Shown here in pieces: positions 49,972 to 57,976 of a stretch of 64,000 nt of DNA (the first letter of the stretch is position 1; every line of letters begins with the position of its first letter). The position numbers and the translations under genes were made by a program. The DNA comes from Candidatus Accumulibacter cognatus (GTDB lineage: Bacteria; Pseudomonadota; Gammaproteobacteria; Burkholderiales; Rhodocyclaceae), in NCBI GenBank assembly GCA_013414765.1, contig CP058708.1:491553-555552 (forward strand), read 5' to 3'. A model generated the notes under the pieces. That model saw only the letters and a list, made by a program, of their open reading frames with translations. It ran no database searches and had not been told where the DNA came from.

Positions 49972-50553
49972 ATGAATATTGCCTCCCCGATACCAGTTGA
50001 TCCCACCACAGGCAATTTCCGTCCGCCTTCGTCAGCGCAAGATGTCCCCAGGCACGCGCGCCTGTTCCTCGCGCTCTGGCCGGCACATGCGGAAAACTCG
50101 GCACTCCTCGGCTATCAGCAGCAATGGTTGTGGCCGAAGGGATCATCACCCGTCCCAGCCGAGCGGCTGCACCTGACCCTGCACTTCATCGGCCCCGTCG
50201 AGCGCTCACGCCTCGAAGCCGTGAACGCTGGGCTACAGGTGGCAATGACACCTTTCGAGCTGCATCTGACCCAGGCGGCGATCTGGCCTCGCGGTCTCGC
50301 GGTGTTGCAGGCGAGCACCGTACCCGAAGCACTGAAGGAACTGCATTGCCGCCTTGGCAAAGCGCTGCAGGCACTTGCCCTGCCGGTCGAGTCGCGTCCC
50401 TTTCGCCCGCATGTGACGCTGGCCCGACGCGCTGCCGGGAGCATCGCGCCCAGCGCCGCGCCGGCACTGCTCTGGCAGATCGACAGCTACGTGCTGGTCG
50501 AGTCCTTGCCGAACGCCGCGGGCGGCTACCTGATCCAGCGCAGTTACTCCTGA
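49972..50553 (+). CDS. thpR: RNA 2',3'-cyclic phosphodiesterase (LigT/ThpR)
   Basis: A 193-residue 2H phosphoesterase. The two catalytic HxT motifs are AERLHLTLHFIG and RPFRPHVTLARR, at the expected ~85-residue spacing, after RLFLALWPA at the start of the fold. It opens 2',3'-cyclic phosphates on RNA ends. ATG 49972 gives ~27 extra residues before the fold; a GGA lies 7 bp upstream. The longer frame to 49918 is not supported. Confidence 0.87.
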   Translation: MNIASPIPVDPTTGNFRPPSSAQDVPRHARLFLALWPAHAENSALLGYQQQWLWPKGSSPVPAERLHLTLHFIGPVERSRLEAVNAGLQVAMTPFELHLTQAAIWPRGLAVLQASTVPEALKELHCRLGKALQALALPVESRPFRPHVTLARRAAGSIAPSAAPALLWQIDSYVLVESLPNAAGGYLIQRSYS

Positions 50554-50678
50554 GCTGCACGGCAGCGGAGTCGGAAAACTCGCAGCACTCGCAGCGGCAC
50601 TTTCAAGGCCCGTGAAATCAGGCACAATGGCGCCCCCTTGATAAACGCTGCGGACGCTTCGCGGCAGGAAGCGCTGAA

Positions 50679-51593
50679 ATGTCACATCGCCGTGCTGCCG
50701 CTCTGATGGTGCTGGTAACACTGCTCTGGAGCATCGCCGGAGTGGTCTCGCGCCATCTCGATGCCGCAAGCGGCTTTGAAGTTACGTTCTGGCGCAGCCT
50801 GTTCAATGCGCTGGCGCTGAGTGTCGCGCTGACGCTGTTGCGCGGACCCGGCCTGTGGCACGAGCTGGCGAACGCTGCGTGGCCAGTGTGGTTCTCTGGC
50901 CTCTGCTGGGCGGTGATGTTCACCGCTTTCATGCTGGCGATTACCCTCACCACGGTCGCCAACGTCCTGGTAACGATGGCCATCGGCCCCTTGATCACGG
51001 CCCTGTTCACCCGCATCTTCCTGCAGCACCGGCTGCCAGCCCGGACCTGGCTGGCAATCGTGGTGGCCGGCACGGGCATTGCCTGGATGTTCGGACAGGA
51101 AGCGCAAAGTGGCTTGTCGCTGACGGGAACCCTGGTCGCGCTCGCCGTGCCGCTGGCCGCCGCGCTCAACTTCACGACGCTGCAGCATGTCGGTCGTCGC
51201 CGGACCACTGCTGACGGAACGGCTCGCCAGAACATGTTGCCAGCCGTCCTGATCGGTGCCGTGCTGTCAGCCGCCTTGACTCTGCCGATGGCGTATCCCT
51301 TTCAGGCCTCGGTCCATGACCTCGGTCTGCTGGCACTGCTCGGAGTCGTGCAACTGGCAATTCCTTGTCTGCTGGTGGTACGCCTGTCGCGTGAACTGCC
51401 AGCGCCGGAGATTGCCTTGCTCGGTCTGCTTGAAGTCGTTTTCGGTGTCACCTGGGCCTGGCTCGGTGCCGGAGAACAGCCGGCAGCAAGCACCCTGACC
51501 GGCGGTTCGCTGGTGCTTGGCGCGCTGGTAGCGAACGAGGTCCTGGCTTTGCTGCGGCCAACCGGGAACTTGCCTGCGGGACCAACCTCCTGA
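50679..51593 (+). CDS. EamA-family (DMT) transporter
   Basis: A 304-residue inner-membrane protein with about ten spans in two EamA repeats. The first begins AAALMVLVTLLWSIAGVVSR and the second carries LVALAVPLAAALNFTTLQHV and LLEVVFGVTWAWLGAGEQPA. DMT exporters move metabolites such as amino acids; the substrate cannot be predicted here. GGAAG lies about 8 bp before the ATG. It is convergent with the GMC oxidoreductase gene, with 19 bp between them. Confidence 0.85.
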   Translation: MSHRRAAALMVLVTLLWSIAGVVSRHLDAASGFEVTFWRSLFNALALSVALTLLRGPGLWHELANAAWPVWFSGLCWAVMFTAFMLAITLTTVANVLVTMAIGPLITALFTRIFLQHRLPARTWLAIVVAGTGIAWMFGQEAQSGLSLTGTLVALAVPLAAALNFTTLQHVGRRRTTADGTARQNMLPAVLIGAVLSAALTLPMAYPFQASVHDLGLLALLGVVQLAIPCLLVVRLSRELPAPEIALLGLLEVVFGVTWAWLGAGEQPAASTLTGGSLVLGALVANEVLALLRPTGNLPAGPTS

Positions 51594-51612
51594 TACCTCC
51601 CCACTTTTTCCC

Positions 51613-53280
51613 TCACAATTCGCGCTGCGCAAGCAGATTGCGGATATGCGCTCCGGCCCGGATCGCCAGGGCCTCGATGGTCAGTGATGGCGATTCGCCG
51701 CCGCTGCTCGGGAACACACTCGCGTCGACAATGAACAGATTGCGCCAACGGTGGCTACGGCAATCCTTGTCCACCACCGAATGACGCGCATCGCTCCCCA
51801 TCCGGCAGGTGCTGAAAACATGCGTGGCGTTGAAGGTATCGTAAGTGCCAAATTCCTCGAAAGGCTTTGCAGTCCCGGCTGCCTGCAGGATTTCCCGGCA
51901 CTTGCCAGCCATGAACACCAGGCGACGAAGCTCGGGCTCGTCAATGCGGCTATGGATGCGCGCCAGCGCCAGGCCGTGGGCATCACGAACGTGCGGGTCG
52001 AGGTCGATATAGGTGCCGTAGTTGGGTAGAAACTCGCCGACGGACGCCACCGAGAGAACCCGGCCAAAGCTGTTGCGCATGGCTGCACGATGCGCGCGCC
52101 CCCAGCCGCTGGCCACCCTGCGTTCATAGTTGATGGGTCCGGCCAAGTCCATTTCCGCCATGCCGACACTGAAGCGCACGCCGCCCGGGGTACCGGGAAT
52201 GGCCTCCGGAGCGTTGAAATCCCAGCAAATGCCGTCCGACGGCACGCCGCGGTGGCTGCCCAGGACTTCCGGGTGCAACGCGCTGCTGGCCCAGGCCATG
52301 GTTTCCATGAAATTGCGGCCCACCTGACCGGACTCGTTGGCCAGACCTTGCGGTGCATGTGCATTGGCGCTGGCCAGCAGCAAGCAAGGCGTCTGCACCG
52401 CCCCGCAGGCGAGCACCCGCGCGCGCGGCCGCAGCGAGTGCTCGGTACCGTCGGCGTCGACCCAGCCGACCCTGGCGACGCGATCGCCATCCCCAGGCAC
52501 GATGACCGTGACATGACATTGCGCCAGCACCGTACAGCGTCCGCTGGCCTGCGTCTGGGCGACGAAGGTGACATCTGCGCTACCCTTGTCGGCGCGCGGG
52601 CAACCGCGGGCACATTGACCGCAGTAGTTGCAGCCGGGCCGGCCCTGCCAGGGTTCGGAAAGGATTGCCAGGGGATTTGGCGACCAGCTCATGCCCAGCC
52701 TGGCACAGGCGCCGCCGATGCGCTGGCTGGCGTAGCTATGCGCGTGGGGTGGCAGTGGATAGGCCCGGCTGCGCGGACGATGGCAATCATGCCCTGGGCC
52801 GGCAACACCGATCAGGTACTCTGCCTCGACGTAGAAACGTTCCAGTTCGCCGTAGGCAATCGGCCAGTCGGCGCCGACACCGAAGCGGCTGGCCATGCGC
52901 ATCGCCACCGGATGGAGGCGGTGCGCTTCTCCGACGAAATGCAGGGTGCTGCCCCCCACGCCCCGGACGTGCTGGTATTTCAATGCCCGCCGAGTGTCAC
53001 CGGCAGACTGGCAGAGATTATGGTTCCACGATCGCAGTTGCGCCCACTGTGGGTTCAGGGCCTGCATCTGCGCGAAGGTGTACGCGTGGCGGTATTCCGT
53101 CCCATCCGGAAAGGCATGCTGCTCCCAGTCCGGCAGGTGCAGGCGGTTTTCAAGGCCCGGGTCATACCAGGGCCCGGACTCCAGAACCGGAACGCGTACA
53201 CCGCGGCTGGCCAGAGCCCATGCGCAAGCTGCGCCACCGGCGCCAGCGCCGGCGCCGACGATGACCACATTCGCGCGCAT
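51613..53280 (-). CDS. GMC-family FAD oxidoreductase with CxxCxxCxxxC motif
   Basis: A 555-residue flavoprotein. The FAD-binding motif VVIVGAGAGAGGAACAWALA is at the N-terminus, and the C-terminal GMC end reads STCRMGSDARHSVVD and IVDASVFPSSGGESPSLTIE. A ferredoxin-like cysteine pattern, GCNYCGQCARGCPRADKGSA, lies near residue 220, as in some gluconate- and sugar-dehydrogenase-type GMC proteins. Such enzymes work in the periplasm with a small subunit 3. The gene for that subunit lies immediately upstream and is broken. ATG 53280 shares its A with that gene's original stop (TGATG). Confidence 0.85.
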   Translation of the reverse strand: MRANVVIVGAGAGAGGAACAWALASRGVRVPVLESGPWYDPGLENRLHLPDWEQHAFPDGTEYRHAYTFAQMQALNPQWAQLRSWNHNLCQSAGDTRRALKYQHVRGVGGSTLHFVGEAHRLHPVAMRMASRFGVGADWPIAYGELERFYVEAEYLIGVAGPGHDCHRPRSRAYPLPPHAHSYASQRIGGACARLGMSWSPNPLAILSEPWQGRPGCNYCGQCARGCPRADKGSADVTFVAQTQASGRCTVLAQCHVTVIVPGDGDRVARVGWVDADGTEHSLRPRARVLACGAVQTPCLLLASANAHAPQGLANESGQVGRNFMETMAWASSALHPEVLGSHRGVPSDGICWDFNAPEAIPGTPGGVRFSVGMAEMDLAGPINYERRVASGWGRAHRAAMRNSFGRVLSVASVGEFLPNYGTYIDLDPHVRDAHGLALARIHSRIDEPELRRLVFMAGKCREILQAAGTAKPFEEFGTYDTFNATHVFSTCRMGSDARHSVVDKDCRSHRWRNLFIVDASVFPSSGGESPSLTIEALAIRAGAHIRNLLAQREL

Positions 53281-53797
53281 CAGCCGCTCTTCGGCGCTGT
53301 AGCCTGATCGGGAAAACCGATCGGCTGAGGTGGTGGTCCGGCCTAGCTCAGTCCGGTCCAGGCACGGGCGTCGGCATAGGCATAGGCATGGAACAGGGCA
53401 TCGTCGAAGGTCGCCTGGAAGAAAGTACGGGGTGTCGAACCTTCCGAACTGGCGGCAGCGGCCGCAACGATGTCCACCCGCCGCGCTTCCGGTAGCGCGG
53501 CAAAGGTCCTCCCCCCGGCCTCGCGGCTGCGGGCCGCCAGCCAGGCCATTGCCGCCGCAGTCAAGCGAGCGTAGGCGGGTTCGCGGGCAATCACGGCCGC
53601 CATCCGTTCGCTCACTCCGAGGCCACGGCGCCCGGAAAATCCGCCTCGGCGGGCAGCAGCGTATCAATCCATGCGCTCAGTTCAGCCGGCTTCGATGCCG
53701 GCACCGGCGGGGTCTCGCGGCGCGGCCACCAGGCAAGGAGCGACAGCAGCAGCGAAGCCCCGGTCAGCGTCAACACCTGACGTTGAGTGAAGGGCAT
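53280..53797 (-). pseudogene. Gluconate 2-dehydrogenase subunit 3-like gene, frameshifted and nonsense-mutated
   Basis: From ATG 53797 (AGGGAG upstream) the frame encodes a membrane-anchor or signal segment (VLTLTGASLLLSLLAWWPRR) and AWIDTLLPAEADFPGAVA, then stops at 53612. One base out of frame the family continues: LGVSERMAAVIAREPAYARL, then FFQATFDDALFHAYAYADAR, until a TAG at 53343-53345 where relatives have an aromatic residue. Beyond it the typical tail GPPPQPIGFPDQ continues to the TGA that overlaps the oxidoreductase ATG. Two lesions make a full-length product impossible. Confidence 0.75.
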
Positions 53798-53966
53798 GGC
53801 ATCTCCCTTTGCCATCTTTCAGAACAGGTGTCGGTTTTTTTTTGCACCAGTGACAGAGCAATTTTCCAAGCTGTTGATACGATGATAAAAATATTTTCGG
53901 TATGAAATTTGCCTATCGTATGGGGCGTACAGTTTCATTGTCGTTTGACCCTGAAGGAAGGTTTCC

Positions 53967-54095
53967 ATGAATACCTTAGCATTATGTAGCTCGCCCATGA
54001 GAAGATCAGCTGTCCGGGCCACCATTCTGGCCCTTGGCCTGGTGTCCGCGCAACCTGCGACGGCGGGGACTGCCGGTGGCTGGACACGCAGCTAG
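53967..54095 (+). pseudogene. 5' end of an exported-protein gene truncated by an IS3-type element
   Basis: ATG 53967 has GAAGGAAGG 5 bp upstream. The frame encodes MNTLALCSSPMRRSAVRATI followed by LALGLVSAQPATA, a clear signal peptide, then GTAGGW before a TAG at 54093. It meets the IS3-type transposase sequence at about 54085-54105, so the rest of the gene has been displaced or lost. A plus-strand end (LFLQDIQEMNQAPVVFRWKK, stop about 55266) beyond the element might be its remnant, but this is uncertain. Confidence 0.5.
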
Positions 54096-54797
54096 ACCGT
54101 AACGGACATAGGCCTTGAGATACCCCTCTTCGTACTTGACGCTTTTCCACAGGCGCTCGACGAAGACGTTGTCCCGCCAGGACCCCTTGCCGTCCATACT
54201 GATCCGGATGTCGTGCGCCTTGAGCAAACCGGTGAATTCGCCGCTGGTGAATTGGCCACCCTGATCAGTGTTGAAGATCTCCGGGCAGCCGTGGCGGTGG
54301 ATGGCTTCCCGCACCGCGTCCAGACAGAAGTCGGTCGTCAAGGTGTTGGAAAGCCGCCAGGCAAGGACCCGCCGCGAGAACCCGTCGATCACGGCGAACA
54401 GGTAGAGAAAGCCTCGGCGCATCGGGATGTAGGTGATGTCCGCCGCCCACGCTTGATTGGGCCGCTCGATCGCGAGGCCGCGCAGGAGGTAGGGATGGAT
54501 TTCATCCCCCCGCTGCCGACGAGAGGTGTGGGGCTTCCGATAGAGGGCTTCGATCCCCATGCGCGCCATCAGGGTGCCGATGTGCTTGCGCCCGGCCTCG
54601 AAGCCCTCGGGGCGGAGTAGATCGCGCAACATGCGGGCGCCGGCGAACGGGTGATCAAGATGTAACTCGTCTATCCGGCGCATCAGCGCCAAGTCCTCCG
54701 CTGAGACCTCGCGGGGCGTGTAGTAGGCGGTCGAACGCGCCAGCCCCAGCAGGGAGCACTGGTGCAATACGGGAAGCTTGTGGGTGCGGTCAATCAT
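54006..54797 (-). pseudogene. IS3-family transposase OrfB, truncated 3' end
   Basis: The catalytic integrase core is present: AWAADITYIPMRRGFLYLFA (first Asp), IFNTDQGGQFTSGEF (second Asp) and DNVFVERLWKSVKYEEGYLK (Glu). The preceding HTH_21-type segment includes HPFAGARMLRDLLRPEGF. After LKAY the usual ending (YNxRRPHxSL) is missing and is replaced by an unrelated Arg-rich stretch derived from the antisense of the exported-protein gene. The element is therefore cut at this end and probably inactive. It overlaps OrfA by 4 bp. Confidence 0.82.
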
Positions 54798-55099
54798 CGT
54801 CTTGCGCTCAGCAGGCCCGCCTTGGTGAGCGCATGTTCTAAAAAATCGTTTTCCAGCGTCAACTGGCCGATCTTGGCGTGCAGCTTCGTCAGGTCAGGAT
54901 CGCTGTTCGTCGGGCTGCCGGTGTCCCCAAAAACCTGCACCGCACGCTCCGTCAGTTGCCGCTTCCAGTCCGTGATCTGATTCGGGTGAAGGTCATACTG
55001 CTGCGCCAGCTCCGCTAGCGTCTTGTCGCTCTTCAGCGCCGCCAGGGACACTTGTGCCTTGAATGCCGGTGTGTGGTTCCGTCTCGTCCTTCTTGTCAT
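54794..55099 (-). CDS. IS3-family transposase OrfA
   Basis: A 101-residue helix-turn-helix protein (FKAQVSLAALKSDKTLAELA, then QYDLHPNQITDWKRQLTERA) with a C-terminal leucine-zipper-like segment (KIGQLTLENDFLEHALTKAG). It pairs with OrfB through a 4-bp overlap, where a -1 frameshift normally makes OrfAB. The element's intact end lies upstream at about 55184 (TGGCCCCGGAAATTCGGACA read on the minus strand). No matching opposite terminus was found near 54090. Confidence 0.87.
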   Translation of the reverse strand: MTRRTRRNHTPAFKAQVSLAALKSDKTLAELAQQYDLHPNQITDWKRQLTERAVQVFGDTGSPTNSDPDLTKLHAKIGQLTLENDFLEHALTKAGLLSARR

Positions 55100-55315
55100 G
55101 CTCTTGCTCCTGTTGGGGCTGCTTCCGCAGCCGTTCGTGGGGGCAAGGCTACCACTTATCCTCCTGTCCGAATTTCCGGGGCCACCTCTTCCTCCAGGAC
55201 ATCCAGGAAATGAATCAGGCACCCGTGGTTTTTCGTTGGAAAAAATTTGATAGGAAAGCCGCCTGATCTGTAGCCCATTCAATGTAACAAACTGCTAGCC
55301 CTGCGCGCGAAGCGT

Positions 55316-56698
55316 TCAGACGGTTACCTCACACTGCCTCCAGCACACCTTGACCGCTTCGTGGGTCGGCCCGCAGGAGGCAAACCAGATCGGGCAGGCA
55401 GCGGCCTGCTCCAGCCGGTCGAGCAGCGACGCCGCTACAGTCAGCATGCGCGCCTGATAGACCGGACGTACCCGGAAGAGCAGGTCCGTCAGCGCTGCCT
55501 GGTGTGCCAGGTCTTCTCTGGCGGTGCACGGCAGGCGTGTCACGCGCCCGGCCGGCGCCAGCCAGCCGGCAGCCCTGCTCTCTTCTCCGGGCACGGTCGT
55601 CTCGTAGGCCTCGCACCAGCGCAGCCCGGGCACATGCCGGAAAGCATCGAGGTGACTGACCAGCAGGCCGTCGAGACGTCCGCTGGCAGCCAGGGCGTAG
55701 CGCAGGAGCACGCCGTCCGAGTGGCCGCGCCGGAAGCGGCCCTGCCAGCCCTGGTCGCGGTTATGCGGTTCCGGGAGAACGTCCAGTCCGGCGTCGGCCG
55801 TCGGGAAGGGACCCGCTCCGTGCCGCGTGAGATAGGCACGCAGGACCCCGAGGTGCTCGACCCGGGCAGGGCAGCCGTAGTCTGCCGCGACCGCTTCGAC
55901 GGCGCGCGGGTGGATGCTGCTCCAGGTGGTGTGCGGATGAAATCCCCGCCATTCATCGAGAAGAACGCCCTGTGCCCCCTCGAACAAGACCGTCCCGGGG
56001 CGCGCCAGGCGCGCGGCGATTCTGTCTGCCGACGATGGGGGAACATCCCGCAACAGGTTCTGGATATTTTCCAGCCAGGCTTCGGCAAGCTGCGCGTCGG
56101 CGAGCAAACGATGCTCGGCCGCGATTGCTGCCGCATTTGCGGCCACTTCGCCCAGGGCAGCGAACGCGGGCAGGAGATCGCGGCGAATGGCCTGCAGTTT
56201 CTGCATCGCCAGCGCGGGTCGGGCCAGATCGCCGTAATGCAGCGTGTGCTCAGGGTGAGCGAGTGCATGGCGAACGGTTTCGCCGACCCCGACGCCGCAG
56301 CTTCCGTGCGCCGCGGCGCCACGAGCCAGCTCGCGCAGACGACCGGCGGCCTGATGGAAAGGCGTATTGACCCGACAGCGCCGATCGATGAACAGGCGCT
56401 CCAGGCCATCATCGACGCCTATCGACTGCAGCCGGGAATGCTCGACCAGAAGCGCGCCGGGATGGACGACCACCGGATAGGCGAGAACGGTCGCCACGCC
56501 CGGCACCAGCGTCCCGGCGGCGAATTGCGAGAAGGTATGCTGCCGGCCGTCGGGCAGAACGACGTTGTGCCCGGCCTGCGCACCGCCGTTAAAACGGACG
56601 ACCGTGTGTACCTGCCAGCGCCGGCACAGGGCGTCGGTGAACACGCCCTTGCCACAATCGCCGAAACCCAGACCGAGCAGGGAGACCAGGCGGGGCAT
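55316..56698 (-). CDS. Divergent adenylosuccinate synthetase (PurA) paralogue
   Basis: A 460-residue PurA-fold protein. The nucleotide loop reads LGLGFGDCGKGVFTDAL: Asp14 of the canonical GDEGKG is kept, but Glu is replaced by Cys. His44 in NGGAQAGHNVVL is conserved, as is VLFEGAQGVLLDE. The base-recognition region TKLDVLD is replaced by SHLDAF, and the usual aspartate-binding VTTRPR-type loop is not visible. It may therefore use another substrate. It is separated from the vWA gene by the repeat copy R1 and preceded by an AAGGGGAAGGG element, which favours ATG 56698. Confidence 0.75.
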   Translation of the reverse strand: MPRLVSLLGLGFGDCGKGVFTDALCRRWQVHTVVRFNGGAQAGHNVVLPDGRQHTFSQFAAGTLVPGVATVLAYPVVVHPGALLVEHSRLQSIGVDDGLERLFIDRRCRVNTPFHQAAGRLRELARGAAAHGSCGVGVGETVRHALAHPEHTLHYGDLARPALAMQKLQAIRRDLLPAFAALGEVAANAAAIAAEHRLLADAQLAEAWLENIQNLLRDVPPSSADRIAARLARPGTVLFEGAQGVLLDEWRGFHPHTTWSSIHPRAVEAVAADYGCPARVEHLGVLRAYLTRHGAGPFPTADAGLDVLPEPHNRDQGWQGRFRRGHSDGVLLRYALAASGRLDGLLVSHLDAFRHVPGLRWCEAYETTVPGEESRAAGWLAPAGRVTRLPCTAREDLAHQAALTDLLFRVRPVYQARMLTVAASLLDRLEQAAACPIWFASCGPTHEAVKVCWRQCEVTV

Positions 56699-56723
56699 GC
56701 GCACAGGCCCTTCCCCTTAGTGT

Positions 56724-56989
56724 GCAAGTCGCATCAGCGACTCACGAACCTCCCCTCCCCCCACTTGCGGGAGCGAAGGCGGGGTTACGCGGAGCACTGC
56801 TCCGCGCCGCCGCAGCCGGCCCGCGATGCAGCGCGGGCCGCGGGAGGAGTCGGGGGGTGCGATGGGGTATTCGCGGAGCATGCTCTGCGCCAATCGAACG
56901 ATTCCGGCGTGCAAGCCGGAATGCGCCCTGCAAGGGAGGGAAACGGTCATGACTGTCATGATCGGAGATACCGGCAACAGCCATGACCG
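56724..56989 (-). repeat. Dispersed hairpin repeat, long copy (R1)
   Basis: Read on the minus strand it starts directly after the vWA-gene stop with CGGTCATGG and ends near TGAGTCGCTGATGCGACTT. It aligns along its whole length with 63404-63663 (plus strand). Internal hairpins include 56901-56922 (ATTCCGGCGTGC / GCAAGCCGGAAT) and 56818-56839 (GGCCCGCGATGC / GCAGCGCGGGCC), plus GCGGAGC-ACT-GCTCCGC near 56790. It separates the vWA gene from the PurA-like gene. Confidence 0.8.
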
Positions 56990-57967
56990 TCAGGAAAAAA
57001 GGCGCTTCCACCAATCGGGTTTGCCGATCGCGGTCGAAGTCGGATGCGTGTGGATGCGCTTCGGCGCGTCCGGGTCGATGAGATCAGCATAAGACTGCAG
57101 CGCGCGGATGGTGGCGGCAATGCGATCACGCGGGGTGCCGTTGGCATGCAGGACATCGGCGAGCGCGTCGACACCGCGGAGGGCACCCTCGGTCAGACCG
57201 ACGATTGCTGCCGCGACCGTACAGGTGTCCACATGCGATTCCATGCAGATCACCTGATCGCCGAGCACCTCGCGCCAGCGCGCTTCACAGTTTTGACGGC
57301 GTTGCCGATCCGGAATCAGGAAGAAGAGATGCCAGGATTCGGCGGCAGCGGCGACGACCTCCTCGAGCGCAATGTCTTCGTCGAGCCTCTCGCCGATCAA
57401 GGCTTCGATCTGATGGCGGGAAACGACCGGATAGGGATGTTCATCGCCGGTCATGAACAGATAGCCACGTTTTCTGCGCTTCACCCAGCAGTCGAGGTCG
57501 GTGTGTTGCGCGAGCACGTAGAAAGCCAGCTCGTAGCTCTCGCTATTAGAGCCCCCGCCTCCCCCTTCGAGGTAACTCCAGGTGAGCCACTGGTCGATCA
57601 GTTCCGCGGTGGTTTCGAACTGCCCAACCTGCAGCGGCGCGCCATCCGAGGTGGCGTCGCCAATTGCCATGAACATCACCTGCGGGTCGGGAACCCGGCA
57701 ATCGGTCAGCAACTTCATGAAAGTCGGCAGATCGCGGCGTGCCAGGTATTCTGGAATATTCCCCATCGAGCCGGTGACATCGAGCGCAAAGACGATGCCA
57801 AGCGAGTTCGGATGTTCGGCGCTGTCGCGCGCTTCGCGAACCGACAGACCCTTGGGGTCCATCAAGGCGTGACAGCCGCGTTGTTTGAAGACTTCGGCGC
57901 GTGACAGCGCCGCCCGATCCGTGGTCAGCGCCGCATGCGCGCTGTGCGAATAACTACCGTAGCCCAT
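56990..57967 (-). CDS. vWA-domain protein in NAD cassette
   Basis: A 325-residue cytoplasmic von Willebrand A protein. The MIDAS region is GIVFALDVTGSMGNIPEYLA (about residue 60), with MFMAIGDATSD and YLFMTGDEHPYPV as the other metal-side loops. A Gly/Ser-rich turn (YLEGGGGGSNSESYELAFYV) is notable. No membrane span is present. It follows the kinase-like gene by 9 bp. A vWA protein next to a kinase-like protein recalls TerY-kinase pairs, but no phosphatase or Ter gene is present. Its specific role is unknown. Confidence 0.75.
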   Translation of the reverse strand: MGYGSYSHSAHAALTTDRAALSRAEVFKQRGCHALMDPKGLSVREARDSAEHPNSLGIVFALDVTGSMGNIPEYLARRDLPTFMKLLTDCRVPDPQVMFMAIGDATSDGAPLQVGQFETTAELIDQWLTWSYLEGGGGGSNSESYELAFYVLAQHTDLDCWVKRRKRGYLFMTGDEHPYPVVSRHQIEALIGERLDEDIALEEVVAAAAESWHLFFLIPDRQRRQNCEARWREVLGDQVICMESHVDTCTVAAAIVGLTEGALRGVDALADVLHANGTPRDRIAATIRALQSYADLIDPDAPKRIHTHPTSTAIGKPDWWKRLFS

Positions 57968-57976
57968 GATGTTCTC

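Noticed and set aside
51613-53667. 684-codon version of the GMC oxidoreductase
   Set aside because: The extra N-terminus is the subunit-3 pseudogene in the wrong frame; the FAD motif begins directly after ATG 53280.
54006-54021. Left inverted repeat of the IS3-type element (CTGTCCGGGCCACC)
   Set aside because: It is in direct, not inverted, orientation relative to the intact end at 55184 and lies inside the signal-peptide coding region of the interrupted gene.
55316-56698. Phage-type PurZ (Z-genome) enzyme
   Set aside because: The catalytic Asp replaced in PurZ is retained here, and no phage genes or Z-genome partner genes are nearby.
55361-56986. 541-codon plus-strand open frame antisense to the PurA-like gene
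   Set aside because: Mirrors the real minus-strand gene and crosses repeat R1; no domain recognised.
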